Positions 1-10,900 of a stretch of DNA of 64,000 nucleotides are shown in pieces. Position 1 is the stretch's first letter; every line of letters begins with the position of its first letter. Both the position numbers and the translations under genes were made by a program. Below the pieces are notes generated by a model. That model was given only the letters and a program-made list of their open reading frames with translations. It made no database searches and was not told the DNA's origin. Source of the stretch: Viola odorata (taxonomy: Eukaryota > Streptophyta > Magnoliopsida > Malpighiales > Violaceae); the NCBI GenBank assembly GCA_963691705.1, contig OY829543.1, positions 27,365,523-27,429,522 of the forward strand, given 5' to 3'.

Positions 1-536
1 TTGCGAGGACTTGGCGCGGCATTCCTCAGGGCTTGCGCGGCCTATCCGTGAGGTCTACACGTGGATACGAGTGAGAGTCCTCATGCTCGTATCATCTCCT
101 CCCTCTTCAAATGGATTCGTCCTCGAATCTGCGCACTCCATTCCTTTGCGAATGTCACACATAGTACCTACATAGGAGAGGTATGCATCAACACTATGGA
201 AAAGGGTTGGAAAATAACTAAAAGGAAACACAAAGCGATGTTGTAAAAATAAGTCCGTAGACTTCAAAAGACAAGGAATTTTCTCCCATGGGCGAAGAGT
301 AGGCTTGGGAATTATTACAAGAAATAACCCTAAACTACACTTCCCTTAAGGCCTTGACCGCGGGCTTGAAAAGATGGGATTGGAGAGCTATCGCAAGGCC
401 TCGGATGGCTTAGGCGAGTGGACTTCATGCGATGCTAGGGTTGGCGCGCCTGGTGCGCGCATGTCTTCATGGTTTACGAGGACTTGGCGCGGCATTCCTC
501 ATGGCTTGTGCGGCCTATCTGTGAGGTCTACACGTG

Positions 537-566
537 GATACGAGTGAGAGTCCTCATGCTCGTATC
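537..566. repeat. Conserved inverted repeat GATACGAG / CTCGTATC, 14-bp spacer
   Basis: A perfect 8-bp inverted repeat occurs here and at the matching place in most monomers of the array. The arms resemble the two ends of the element LTR (TGATACGATC at its left end, GATCGTATCA at its right end). In 471-bp-class units the left arm is GATATGAG, which leaves one mismatch. The element LTR has a similar inverted arrangement across 713 bp, so this could be the remnant of a collapsed LTR, or simply a palindrome that suits breakage or recombination. No function is shown. Confidence 0.7.
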
Positions 567-586
567 ATCTCCTCCCTCTTCAAATG

Positions 587-602
587 GATTCGTCCTCGAA
601 TC
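587..602. repeat. Conserved hairpin GATTCG-N4-CGAATC beside the polypurine tract
   Basis: A 6-bp stem with the 4-base loop TCCT lies next to the polypurine-tract equivalent in almost every monomer. The element carries the matching hairpin twice: at 61,447-61,464 with a 7-bp stem and loop TCCT, and at 61,798-61,815 with the same stem but loop CCCA. On the minus strand it encodes part of the DSRTNPFE peptide near the 3' end of the element coding region, so protein coding could explain part of the conservation. A few monomers break the stem, for example near 13,416, 32,452 and 35,795. Confidence 0.7.
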
Positions 603-800
603 TGCGCACTCCATTCCTTTGCGAATGTCACACATAGTTCCTACATAGGAGCGGTATGCATCAACACTATGGAAAAGGGTTGGAAAATAATTAAAAGGTA
701 ACTCAAAGCGATGTTGTGAAAATAAGTCCGTAGACTTCAAAAGACAAGGAATTTTCTCCCATGGGCGAAGAGTAGGCTTGGGAATTATTACAAGAAACAA

Positions 801-1284
801 CCCTAAACTACACTTCCCTTAAGGCCTTGACTGCGGGCTTCAAAATATGGGATTGGAGAGCTATCGCAAGGCCTCGGATGGCTTAGGGGAGGGGACTTCA
901 TGGGATGCTAGGGTTGGCGCGCCTGGTGCGCGCCTGGTACGCCCATGTCTTCATGGTTTGCGAGGACTTGGCGCGGCATTCCTCATGGCTTGCGCGGCCT
1001 ATCCGTGAGGTCTTCACGTGGATACGAGTGAGAGTCCTCATGCTCGTATCATCTCCTCCCTCTTCAAATGGATTCGTCCTCGAATCTGCGCACTCCATTC
1101 CTTTGCGAATGTCACACATAGTACCTACATAGGAGCGGTATGCATCAACACTATGGAAAAGGGTTGGAAAATAATTAAAAGGTAACTCAAAGCGATGTTG
1201 TGAAAATAAGTCCGTAGACTTCAAAAGACAAGGAATTTTCTCCCATGGGCGAAGAGTAGGCTTGGGAATTATTACAAGAAACAA
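801..1284. repeat. Representative 484-bp monomer class (11-bp duplication)
   Basis: This class differs from the 473-bp class by an 11-bp tandem duplication in the GC-rich segment: GCGCCTGGTGC is followed directly by GCGCCTGGTAC. It often also carries CTGCGGGCTTC in place of CCGCGGGCTTG, and CTTAGGGGAGG in place of CTTAGGCGAGG. I counted 37 units of this length. They dominate 52.6-59.3 kb and occur as singles or pairs elsewhere. Some 473-bp units, such as 17,879-18,351, kept the second 11-bp copy instead of the first, so gain and loss happened more than once. Confidence 0.9.
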
Positions 1285-3209
1285 CCCTAAACTACACTTC
1301 CCTTAAGGCCTTGACTGCGGGCTTCAAAAAATGGGATTGGAGAGCTATCGCAAGGCCTCGGATGGCTTAGGGGAGGGGACTTCATGGGATGCTAGGGTTG
1401 GCGCGCCTGGTGCGCGCCTGGTACGCCCATGTCTTCATGGTTTGTGAGGACTTGGCGCGGCATTCCTCATGGCTTGCGCGGCCTATCCGTGAGGTCTACA
1501 CGTGGATACGAGTGAGAGTCCTCATGCTCGTATCATCTCCTCCCTCTTCAAATGGATTCGTCCTCGAATCTGCGCACTCCATTCCTTTGCGAATGTCACA
1601 CATAGTACCTACATAGGAGAGGTATGCATAAACACTATGGAAAAGGGTTGGAAAATAACTAAAAGGAAACACAAAGCGATGTTGTAAAAATAAGTCCGTA
1701 GACTTCAAAAGACAAGGAATTTTCTCCCATGGGCGAAGAGTAGGCTTGGGAATTATTACAAGAAATAACCCTAAACTACACTTCCCTTAAGGCCTTGACC
1801 GCGTGCTTGAAAAGATGGGATTGGAGAGCTATCGCAAGGCCTCGGATGGCTTAGGCGAGGGGACGTCATGGGATGCTAGGGTTGGCGCGCCTGGTGCGCG
1901 CATGTCTTCATGGTTTGCGAGGACTTGGCGCGGCATTCCTCATGGCTTGTGCGGCCTATCTGTGAGGTCTACACGTGGATACGAGTGAGAGTCCTCATGC
2001 TCGTATCATCTCCTCCCTCTTCAAATGGATTCGTCCTCGAATCTGCGCACTCCATTCCTTTGCGAATGTCACACATAGTACCTACATAGGAGAGGTATGC
2101 ATCAACACTATGGAAAAGGGTTGGAAAATAACTAAAAGGAAACACAAAGCGATGTTGTAAAAATAAGTCCGTAGACTTCAAAAGACAAGGAATTTTCTCC
2201 CATGGGCGAAGAGTAGGGTTGGGAATTATTACAAGAAACAACCCTAAACTACACTTCCCTTAAGGCCTTGACCGCGGGCTTGAAGAGATGGGATTGGAGA
2301 GCTAGCGCACGGCCTCGGATGGCTTAGGCGAGGGGACTTCATGGGATGCTAGGGTTGGCGCGCCTGGTGCGCGCCTGGTACGCCTATGTCTTCATGGTTT
2401 GCGAGGACTTGGCGCGGCATTCCTCATGGCTTGCGCGGCCTATCCGTGAGGTCTTCACGTGGATACGAGTGAGAGTCCTCATGCTCGTATCATCTCCTCC
2501 CTCTTCAAATGGATTCGTCCTCGAATCTGCGCACTCCATTCCTTTGCGAATGTCACACATAGTACCTACATAGGAGAGGTATGCATCAACACTATGGAAA
2601 AGGGTTGGAAAATAACTAAAAGGAAACACAAAGCGATGTTGTAAAAATAAGTCCGTAGACTTCAAAAGACAAGGAATTTTCTCCCATGGGCGAAGAGTAG
2701 GGTTGGGAATTATTACAAGAAACAACCCTAAACTACACTTCCCTTAAGGCCTTGACCGCGGGCTTGAAGAGATGGGATTGGAGAGCTAGCGCAAGGCCTC
2801 GGATGGCTTAGGCGAGGGGACTTCATGGGATGCTAGGGTTGGCGCGCCTGGTGCGCGCCTGGTACGCCTATGTCTTCATGGTTTGCGAGGACTTGGCGCG
2901 GCATTCCTCATGGCTTGCGCGGCCTATCCGTGAGGTCTTCACGTGGATACGAGTGAGAGTCCTCATGCTCGTATCATCTCCTCCCTCTTCAAATGGATTC
3001 GTCCTCGAATCTGCGCACTCCATTCCTTTGCGAATGTCACACATAGTACCTACATAGGAGAGGTATGCATCAACACTATGAAAAAGGGTTGGAAAATAAT
3101 TAAAAGGTAACTCAAAGCGATGTTGTGAAAATAAGTCCGTAGACTTCAAAAGACAAGGAATTTTCTCCCATGGGCGAAGAGTAGGCTTGGGAATTATTAC
3201 AAGAAACAA

Positions 3210-3680
3210 CCCTAAACTACACTTCCCTTAAGGCCTTGACCGCGGGCTTGAAAAGATGGGATTGGAGATCTATCGCAAGGCCTCGAATGGCTTATGCGAG
3301 GGGACTTCATGGGATGCTAGGGTTGGCGCTTGGTGCGCGCATGTCTTCATGGTTTGCGAGGACTTGGCGCGGCATTCCTCATGGCTTGCGCGGCCTATCC
3401 GTGAGGTCTTCACGTGGATATGAGTGAGAGCCCTCATGCTCGTATCATCTCCTTCCTCTTCAAATGGATTCGTCCTCGAATCTGCGCACTCCATTCCTTT
3501 GCGAATGCCACACATAGTACCTACATTGGAGAGGTATGCATCAACACTATGGAAAAGGGTTGGAAAATAACTAAAAGGTAACACAAAGCGATGTTGTAAA
3601 AATAGGTCCGTAGACTGCAAAAAACAAGGAATTTTCTCCCATGGGCGAAGAGTAGGCTTGGGAATTATTACAAGAAACAA
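3210..3680. repeat. Representative 471-bp monomer class
   Basis: This class reads GGCGCTTGGTGCGCGC, or GGCCCTTGGTGCG in 33-50 kb, where the 473-bp class has GGCGC(G/T)CCTGGTGCGCGC: a 2-bp loss. It carries further linked variants: GTGGATATGAG in place of GTGGATACGAG, GAGAGCCCTC in place of GAGAGTCCTC, GAATGCCACAC in place of GAATGTCACAC, usually ACATTGGAG in place of ACATAGGAG, and usually GACTGCAAAAAACAAGG. Twenty-four units have this length. The linked block of variants marks a distinct subfamily, not scattered mutation. Confidence 0.88.
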
Positions 3681-5099
3681 CCCTAAACTACACTTCCCTT
3701 AAGGCCTTGACCGCGGGCTTGAAAAGATGGGATTGGAGATCTATCGCAAGGCCTCGGATGGCTTATGCGAGGGGACTTCATGGGATGCTAGGGTTGGCGC
3801 TCCTGGTGCGCGCATGTCTTCATGGTTTGCGAGGACTTGGCGCGGCATTCCTCATGGCTTGCGCGGCCTATCCGTGAGGTCTTCACGTGGATACGAGTGA
3901 GAGTCCTCATGCTCGTATCATCTCCTCCCTCTTCAAATGGATTCGTCCTCGAATCTGCGCACTCCATACCTTTGCGAATGTCACACATAGTACCTACATA
4001 GGAGAGGTATGCATCAACACTATGGAAAAGGGTTGGAAAATAATTAAAAGGTAACTCAAAGCGATGTTGTGAAAATAAGTCCGTAGACTTCAAAAGACAA
4101 GGAATTTTCTCCCATGGGCGAAGAGTAGGCTTGGGAATTATTACAAGAAACAACCCTAAACTACACTTCCCTTAAGGCCTTGACCGCGGGCTTGAAAAGA
4201 TGGGATTGGAGATCTATCGCAAGGCCTCGGATGGCTTATGCGAGGGGACTTCATGGGATGCTAGGGTTGGCGCGCCTGGTGCGCGCATGTCTTCATGGTT
4301 TGCGAGGACTTGGCGCGGCATTCCTCATGGCTTGCGCGGCCTATCCGTGAGGTCTTCACGTGGATATGAGTGAGAGCCCTCATGCTCGTATCATCTCCTC
4401 CCTCTTCAAATGGATTCGTCCTCGAATCTGCGCACTCCATTCCTTTGCGAATGCCACACATAGTACCTACATTGGAGAGGTATGCATCAACACTATGGAA
4501 AAGGGTTGGAAAATAACTAAAAGGTAACACAAAGCGATGTTGTAAAAATAAGTCTGTAGACTGCAAAAGACAAGGAATTTTCTCCCATGGGCGAAGAGTA
4601 GGCTTGGGAATTATTACAAGAAACAACCCTAAACTACACTTCCCTTAAGGCCTTGACCGCGGGCTTGAAAAGATGGGATTGGAGATCTATCGCAAGGCCT
4701 CGGATGGCTTAGGCGAGGGGACTTCATGGGATGCTAGGGTTGGCGCTCCTGGTGCGCGCATGTCTTCATGGTTTGCGAGGACTTGGCGCGGCATTCCTCA
4801 TGGCTTGTGCGGTCTATCCGTGAGGTCTTCACGTGGATACGAGTGAGAGTCCTCATGCTCGTATCATCTCCTCCCTCTTCAAATGGATTCGTCCTCGAAT
4901 CTGCGCACTCCATTCCTTTGCGAATGTCACACATAGTACCTACATAGGAGAGGTATGCATCAACACTATGGAAAAGGGTTGGAAAATAACTAAAAGGAAA
5001 CACAAAGCGATGTTGTAAAAATAAGTCCGTAGACTTCAAAAGACAAGGAATTTTCTCCCATGGGCGAAGAGTAGGCTTGGGAATTATTACAAGAAATAA
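3210..5099. repeat. Array segment B: 471/473-bp monomers
   Basis: Four units end at 3,680, 4,153, 4,626 and 5,099. The first is of the 471-bp class. The unit ending 4,626 is chimeric: it has the 473-type GCGCGCCTGG segment combined with the 471-type GATATGAG, GAATGCCAC and ACATTGGAG variants. Several units read GATTGGAGATCTATCGC in place of GATTGGAGAGCTATCGC, which creates an AGATCT site that is common in the 471/472/473 families but absent from the 484-bp families. Confidence 0.88.
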
Positions 5100-7955
5100 C
5101 CCTAAACTACACTTCCCTTAAGGCCTTGACCGCGGGCTTGAAAAGATGGGATTGGAGAGCTATCGCAAGGCCTCGGATGGCTTAGGCGAGGGGACTTCAT
5201 GGGATGCTAGGGTTGGCGCGCCTGGTGCGCGCATGTCTTCATGGTTTGCGAGGACTTGGCGCGGCATTCCTCATGGCTTGTGCGGCCTATCTGTGAGGTC
5301 TACACGTGGATACGAGTGAGAGTCCTCATGCTCGTATCATCTCCTCCCTCTTCAAATGGATTCGTCCTCGAATCTGCGCACTCCATTCCTTTGCGAATGT
5401 CACACATAGTACCTACACAGGAGCGTTATGCATCAACACTATGGAAAAGGGTTGGAAAATAATTAAAAGGTAACTCAATGCGATGTTGTGAAAATAAGTC
5501 CGTAGACTTCAAAAGACAAGGAATTTTCTCCCATGGGCGAAGAGTAGGCTTGGGAATTATTACAAGAAACAACCCTAAACTACACTTCCCTTAAGGCCTT
5601 GACTGCGGGCTTCAAAATATGGGATTGGAGAGCTATCGCAAGGCCTCGGATGGCTTAGGGGAGGGGACTTCATGGGATGCTAGGGTTGGCGCGCCTGGTG
5701 CGCGCCTGGTACGCCCATGTCTTCATGGTTTGCGAGGACTTGGCGCGGCATTCCTCATGGCTTGCGCGGCCTATCCGTGAGGTCTACACGTGGATACGAG
5801 TGAGAGTCCTCATGCTCGTATCATCTCCTCCCTCTTCAAATGGATTCGTCCTCGAATCTGCGCACTCCATTCCTTTGCGAATGCCACACATAGTACCTAC
5901 ATAGGAGAGGTATGCATCAACACTATGGAAAAGGGTTGGAAAATAACTAAAAGGAAACACAAAGCGATGTTGTAAAAATAAGTCCGTAGACTTCAAAAGA
6001 CAAGGAATTTTCTCCCATGGGCGAAGAGTAGGCTTGGGAATTATTACAAGAAATAACCCTAAACTACACTTCCCTTAAGGCCTTGACCGCGGGCTTGAAA
6101 AGATGGGATTGGAGATCTATCGCAAGGCCTCGGATGCCTTATGCGAGGGGACTTCATGGGATGCTAGGGTTGGCGCTTGGTGCGCGCATGTCTTCATGGT
6201 TTGCGAGGACTTGGCGCGGCATTCCTCATGGCTTGCGCGGCCTATCCGTGAGGTCTTCACGTGGATATGAGTGAGAGTCCTCATGCTCGTATCATCTCCT
6301 CCCTCTTCAAATGGATTCGTCCTCGAATCTGCGCACTCCATTCCTTTGCGAATGCCACACATAGTACCTACATAGGAGAGGTATGCATCAACACTATGGA
6401 AAAGGGTTGGAAAATAACTAAAAGGAAACACAAAGCGATGTTGTAAAAATAAGTCCGTAGACTTCAAAAGACAAGGAATTTTCTCCCATGGGCGAAGAGT
6501 AGGCTTGGGAATTATTACAAGAAATAACCCTAAACTACACTTCCCTTAAGGCCTTGACCGCGGGCTTGAAAAGATGGGATTGGAGAGCTATCGCAAGGCC
6601 TCGGATGGCTTAGGCGAGGGGACTTCATGGGATGCTAGGGTTGGCGCGCCTGGTGCGCGCATGTCTTCATGGTTTGCGAGGACTTGGCGCGGCATTCCTC
6701 ATGGCTTGTGCGGCCTATCTGTGAGGTCTACACGTGGATACGAGTGAGAGTCCTCATGCTCGTATCATCTCCTCCCTCTTCAAATGGATTCGTCCTCGAA
6801 TCTGCGCACTCCATTCCTTTGCGAATGTCACACATAGTACCTACACAGGAGCGTTATGCATCAACACTATGGAAAAGGGTTGGAAAATAATTAAAAGGTA
6901 ACTCAAAGCGATGTTGTGAAAATAAGTCCGTAGACTTCAAAAGACAAGGAATTTTCTCCCATGGGCGAAGAGTAGGCTTGGGAATTATTACAAGAAACAA
7001 CCCTAAACTACACTTCCCTTAAGGCCTTGACTGCGGGCTTCAAAATATGGGATTGGAGAGCTATCGCAAGGCCTCGGATGGCTTAGGGGAGGGGACTTCA
7101 TGGGATGCTAGGGTTGGCGCGCCTGGTGCGCGCCTGGTACGCCCATGTCTTCATGGTTTGCGAGGACTTGGCGCGGCATTCCTCATGGCTTGCGCGGCCT
7201 ATCCGTGAGGTCTACACGTGGATACGAGTGAGAGTCCTCATGCTCGTATCATCTCCTCCCTCTTCAAATGGATTCGTCCTCGAATCTGCGCACTCCATTC
7301 CTTTGCGAATGCCACACATAGTACCTACATAGGAGAGGTATGCATCAACACTATGGAAAAGGGTTGGAAAATAACTAAAAGGAAACACAAAGCGATGTTG
7401 TAAAAATAAGTCCGTAGACTTCAAAAGACAAGGAATTTTCTCCCATGGGCGAAGAGTAGGCTTGGGAATTATTACAAGAAATAACCCTAAACTACACTTC
7501 CCTTAAGGCCTTGACCGCGGGCTTGAAAAGATGGGATTGGAGATCTATCGCAAGGCCTCGGATGGCTTATGCGAGGGGACTTCATGGGATGCTAGGGTTG
7601 GCGCTTGGTGCGCGCATGTCTTCATGGTTTGCGAGGACTTGGCGCGGCATTCCTCATGGCTTGCGCGGCCTATCCGTGAGGTCTTCACGTGGATATGAGT
7701 GAGAGCCCTCATGCTCGTATCATCTCCTCCCTCTTCAAATGGATTCGTCCTCGAATCTGCGCACTCCATTCCTTTGCGAATGCCACACATAGTACCTACA
7801 TTGGAGAGGTATGCATCAACACTATGGAAAAGGGTTGGAAAATAACTAAAAGGTAACACAAAGCGATGTTGTAAAAATAAGTCCGTAGACTGCAAAAAAC
7901 AAGGAATTTTCTCCCATGGGCGAAGAGTAGGCTTGGGAATTATTACAAGAAACAA
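5100..7955. repeat. Array segment C: trimer higher-order repeat of 1,428 bp, two copies
   Basis: Units of 473, 484 and 471 bp (5,100-6,527) are followed by units of 473, 484 and 471 bp (6,528-7,955). The two 473-bp units share the unusual CACAGGAGCGTTATGC, and the two 484-bp units share the GAATGCCACAC variant in an otherwise 484-type background. The third units match over their left half but diverge in the right half (CTTCAAAAGAC against CTGCAAAAAAC), so one end of the duplication or a later conversion tract lies inside that unit. Confidence 0.85.
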
Positions 7956-10900
7956 CCCTAAACTACACTTCCCTTAAGGCCTTGACCGCGGGCTTGAAAA
8001 GATGGGATTGGAGATATATCGCAAGGCCTCGGATGGCTTATGCGAGGGGACTTCATGGGATGCTAGGGTTGGCGCTTGGTGCGCGCATGTCTTCATGGTT
8101 TGCGAGGACTTGGCGCGGCATTCCTCATGGCTTGCGCGGCCTATCCGTGAGGTCTTCACGTGGATATGAGTGAGAGCCCTCATGCTCGTATCATCTCCTC
8201 CCTCTTCAAATGGATTCGTCCTCGAATCTGCGCACTCCATTCCTTTGCGAATGCCACACATAGTACCTACATAGGAGAGGTATGCATCAACACTATGGAA
8301 AAGGGTTGGAAAATAACTAAAAGGAAACACAAAGCGATGTTGTAAAAATAAGTCCGTAGACTTCAAAAGACAAGGAATTTTCTCCCATGGGCGAAGAGTA
8401 GGCTTGGGAATTATTACAAGAAACAACCCTAAACTACACTTCCCTTAAGGCCTTGACCGCGGGCTTGAAAAGATGGGATTGGAGATCTATCGCAAGGCCT
8501 CGGATGGCTTATGCGAGGGGACTTCATGGGATGCTAGGGTTGGCGCTTGGTGCGCGCATGTCTTCATGGTTTGCGAGGACTTGGCGCGGCATTCCTCATG
8601 GCTTGCGCGGCCTATCCGTGAGGTCTTCACGTGGATATGAGTGAGAGCCCTCATGCTCGTATCATCTCCTCCCTCTTCAAATGGATTCGTCCTCGAATCT
8701 GCGCACTCCATTCCTTTGCGAATGCCACACATAGTACCTACATTGGAGAGGTATGCATCAACACTATGGAAAAGGGTTGGAAAATAACTAAAAGGTAACA
8801 CAAAGCGATGTTGTAAAAATAAGTCCGTAGACTGCAAAAAACAAGGAATTTTCTCCCATGGGCGAAGAGTAGGCTTGGGAATTATTACAAGAAACAACCC
8901 TAAACTACACTTCCCTTAAGGCCTTGACCGCGGGCTTGAAAAGATGGGATTGGAGATCTATCGCAAGGCCTCGGATGGCTTATGCGAGGGGACTTCATGG
9001 ATGCTAGGGTTGGCGCGCCTGGTGCGCGCATGTCTTCATGGTTTGCGAGGACTTGGCGCGGCATTCCTCATGGCTTGCGCGGCCTATCCGTGAGGTCTTC
9101 ACGTGGATACGAGTGAGAGTCCTCATGCTCGTATCATCTCCTCCCTCTTCAAATGGATTCGTCCTCGAATCTGCGCACTCCATTCCTTTGCGAATGTCAC
9201 ACATAGTACCTACATAGGAGAGGTATGCATCAACACTATGGAAAAGGGTTGGAAAATAATTAAAAGGTAACTCAAAGCGATGTTGTGAAAATAAGTCCGT
9301 AGACTTCAAAAGACAAGGAATTTTCTCCCATGGGTGAAGAGTAGGCTTGGGAATTATTACAAGAAACAACCCTAAACTACACTTCCCTTAAGGCCTTGAC
9401 CGCGGGCTTGAAAAGATGGGATTGGAGATCTATCGCAAGGCCTCGGATGGCTTAGGCGAGGGGACTTCATGGGATGCTAGGGTTGGCGCTCCTGGTGCGC
9501 GCATGTCTTCATGGTTTGCGAGGACTTGGCGCGGCATTCCTCATGGCTTGTGCGGTCTATCCGTGAGGTCTTCACGTGGATACGAGTGAGAGTCCTCATG
9601 CTCGTATCATCTCCTCCCTCTTCAAATGGATTCGTCCTCGAATCTGCGCACTCCATTCCTTTGCGAATGTCACACATAGTACCTACATAGGAGAGGTATG
9701 CATCAACACTATGGAAAAGGGTTGGAAAATAAGTAAAAGGAAACACAAAGCGATGTTGTAAAAATAAGTCCGTAGACTTCAAAAGACAAGGAATTTTCTC
9801 CCATGGGCGAAGAGTAGGCTTGGGAATTATTACAAGAAATAACCCTAAACTACACTTCCCTTAAGGCCTTGACCGCGGGCTTGAAAAGATGGGATTGGAG
9901 ATCTATCGCAAGGCCTCGGATGGCTTATGCGAGGGGACTTCATGGGATGCTAGGGTTGGCGCTTGGTGCGCGCATGTCTTCATGGTTTGCGAGGACTTGG
10001 CGCGGCATTCCTCATGGCTTGCGCGGCCTATCCGTGAGGTCTTCACGTGGATATGAGTGAGAGCCCTCATGCTCGTATCATCTCCTCCCTCTTCAAATGG
10101 ATTCGTCCTCGAATCTGCGCACTCCATTCCTTTGCGAATGCCACACATAGTACCTACATTGGAGAGGTATGCATCAACACTATGGAAAAGGGTTGGAAAA
10201 TAACTAAAAGGTAACACAAAGCGATGTTGTAAAAATAAGTCCGTAGACTGCAAAAAACAAGGAATTTTCTCCCATGGGCGAAGAGTAGGCTTGGGAATTA
10301 TTACAAGAAACAACCCTAAACTACACTTCCCTTAAGGCCTTGACCGCGGGCTTGAAAAGATGGGATTGGAGATCTATCGCAAGGCCTCGGATGGCTTATG
10401 CGAGGGGACTTCATGGATGCTAGGGTTGGCGCGCCTGGTGCGCGCATGTCTTCATGGTTTGCGAGGACTTGGCGCGGCATTCCTCATGGCTTGCGCGGCC
10501 TATCCGTGAGGTCTTCACGTGGATACGAGTGAGAGTCCTCATGCTCGTATCATCTCCTCCCTCTTCAAATGGATTCGTCCTCGAATCTGCGCACTCCATT
10601 CCTTTGCGAATGTCACACATAGTACCTACATAGGAGAGGTATGCATCAACACTATGGAAAAGGGTTGGAAAATAATTAAAAGGTAACTCAAAGCGATGTT
10701 GTGAAAATAAGTCCGTAGACTTCAAAAGACAAGGAATTTTCTCCCATGGGTGAAGAGTAGGCTTGGGAATTATTACAAGAAACAACCCTAAACTACACTT
10801 CCCTTAAGGCCTTGACCGCGGGCTTGAAAAGATGGGATTGGAGATCTATCGCAAGGCCTCGGATGGCTTAGGCGAGGGGACTTCATGGGATGCTAGGGTT

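Larger units (their letters stand above)
328..800 (-). repeat. Reference 473-bp satellite monomer with its internal parts
   Basis: This unit shows the anatomy of the repeat. A pyrimidine tract at 568-580 is a minus-strand polypurine tract (AAGAGGGAGGAGA). Directly left of it, ending at 567, the minus strand reads TGATACGAGC, like the first bases of the element LTR at 61,424. Right of the tract lies the hairpin GATTCG-TCCT-CGAATC (587-602), which on the minus strand encodes part of DSRTNPFE. A second inverted repeat, GATACGAG and CTCGTATC, lies at 537-544 and 559-566. The GC-rich segment near 440-500 carries GCGCGCCTGGTGCGCGC, where length variants arise. A plant telomere-like AACCCTAAAC string spans the chosen monomer boundary. 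No promoter, coding start or known RNA gene was recognised. Confidence 0.9.
1..3209. repeat. Array segment A: mixed 473/484-bp monomers
   Basis: Seven landmarks end at 327, 800, 1,284, 1,768, 2,241, 2,725 and 3,209; the first unit is cut by the window edge. The segment is rich in 484-bp units and has no 471-bp unit. Units ending at 2,725 and 3,209 are near copies in their left parts (both with GAAGAGATGGG and TACGCCTATG), consistent with a local duplication. One-off changes include GGTATGCATAAAC near 1,622 and GGTTTACGAGG near 472. Nothing other than repeat is seen. Confidence 0.9.

Noticed and set aside
905..1132. Plus-strand ORFs of 61-89 aa that begin with ATG and recur across units
   Set aside because: They run antisense to the retroelement-like tail, have no recognisable domain and vary with the subfamily substitutions. 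The DNA repeat alone explains their recurrence.
898..1284. Minus-strand ORFs of 70-150 aa recurring in almost every monomer
   Set aside because: The ones I checked begin with TTG, not ATG, when the bases are read, and unit lengths of 473 and 484 shift the frame. They are shadows of the repeat, although their DSRTNPFE..GDDT core is informative about origin.
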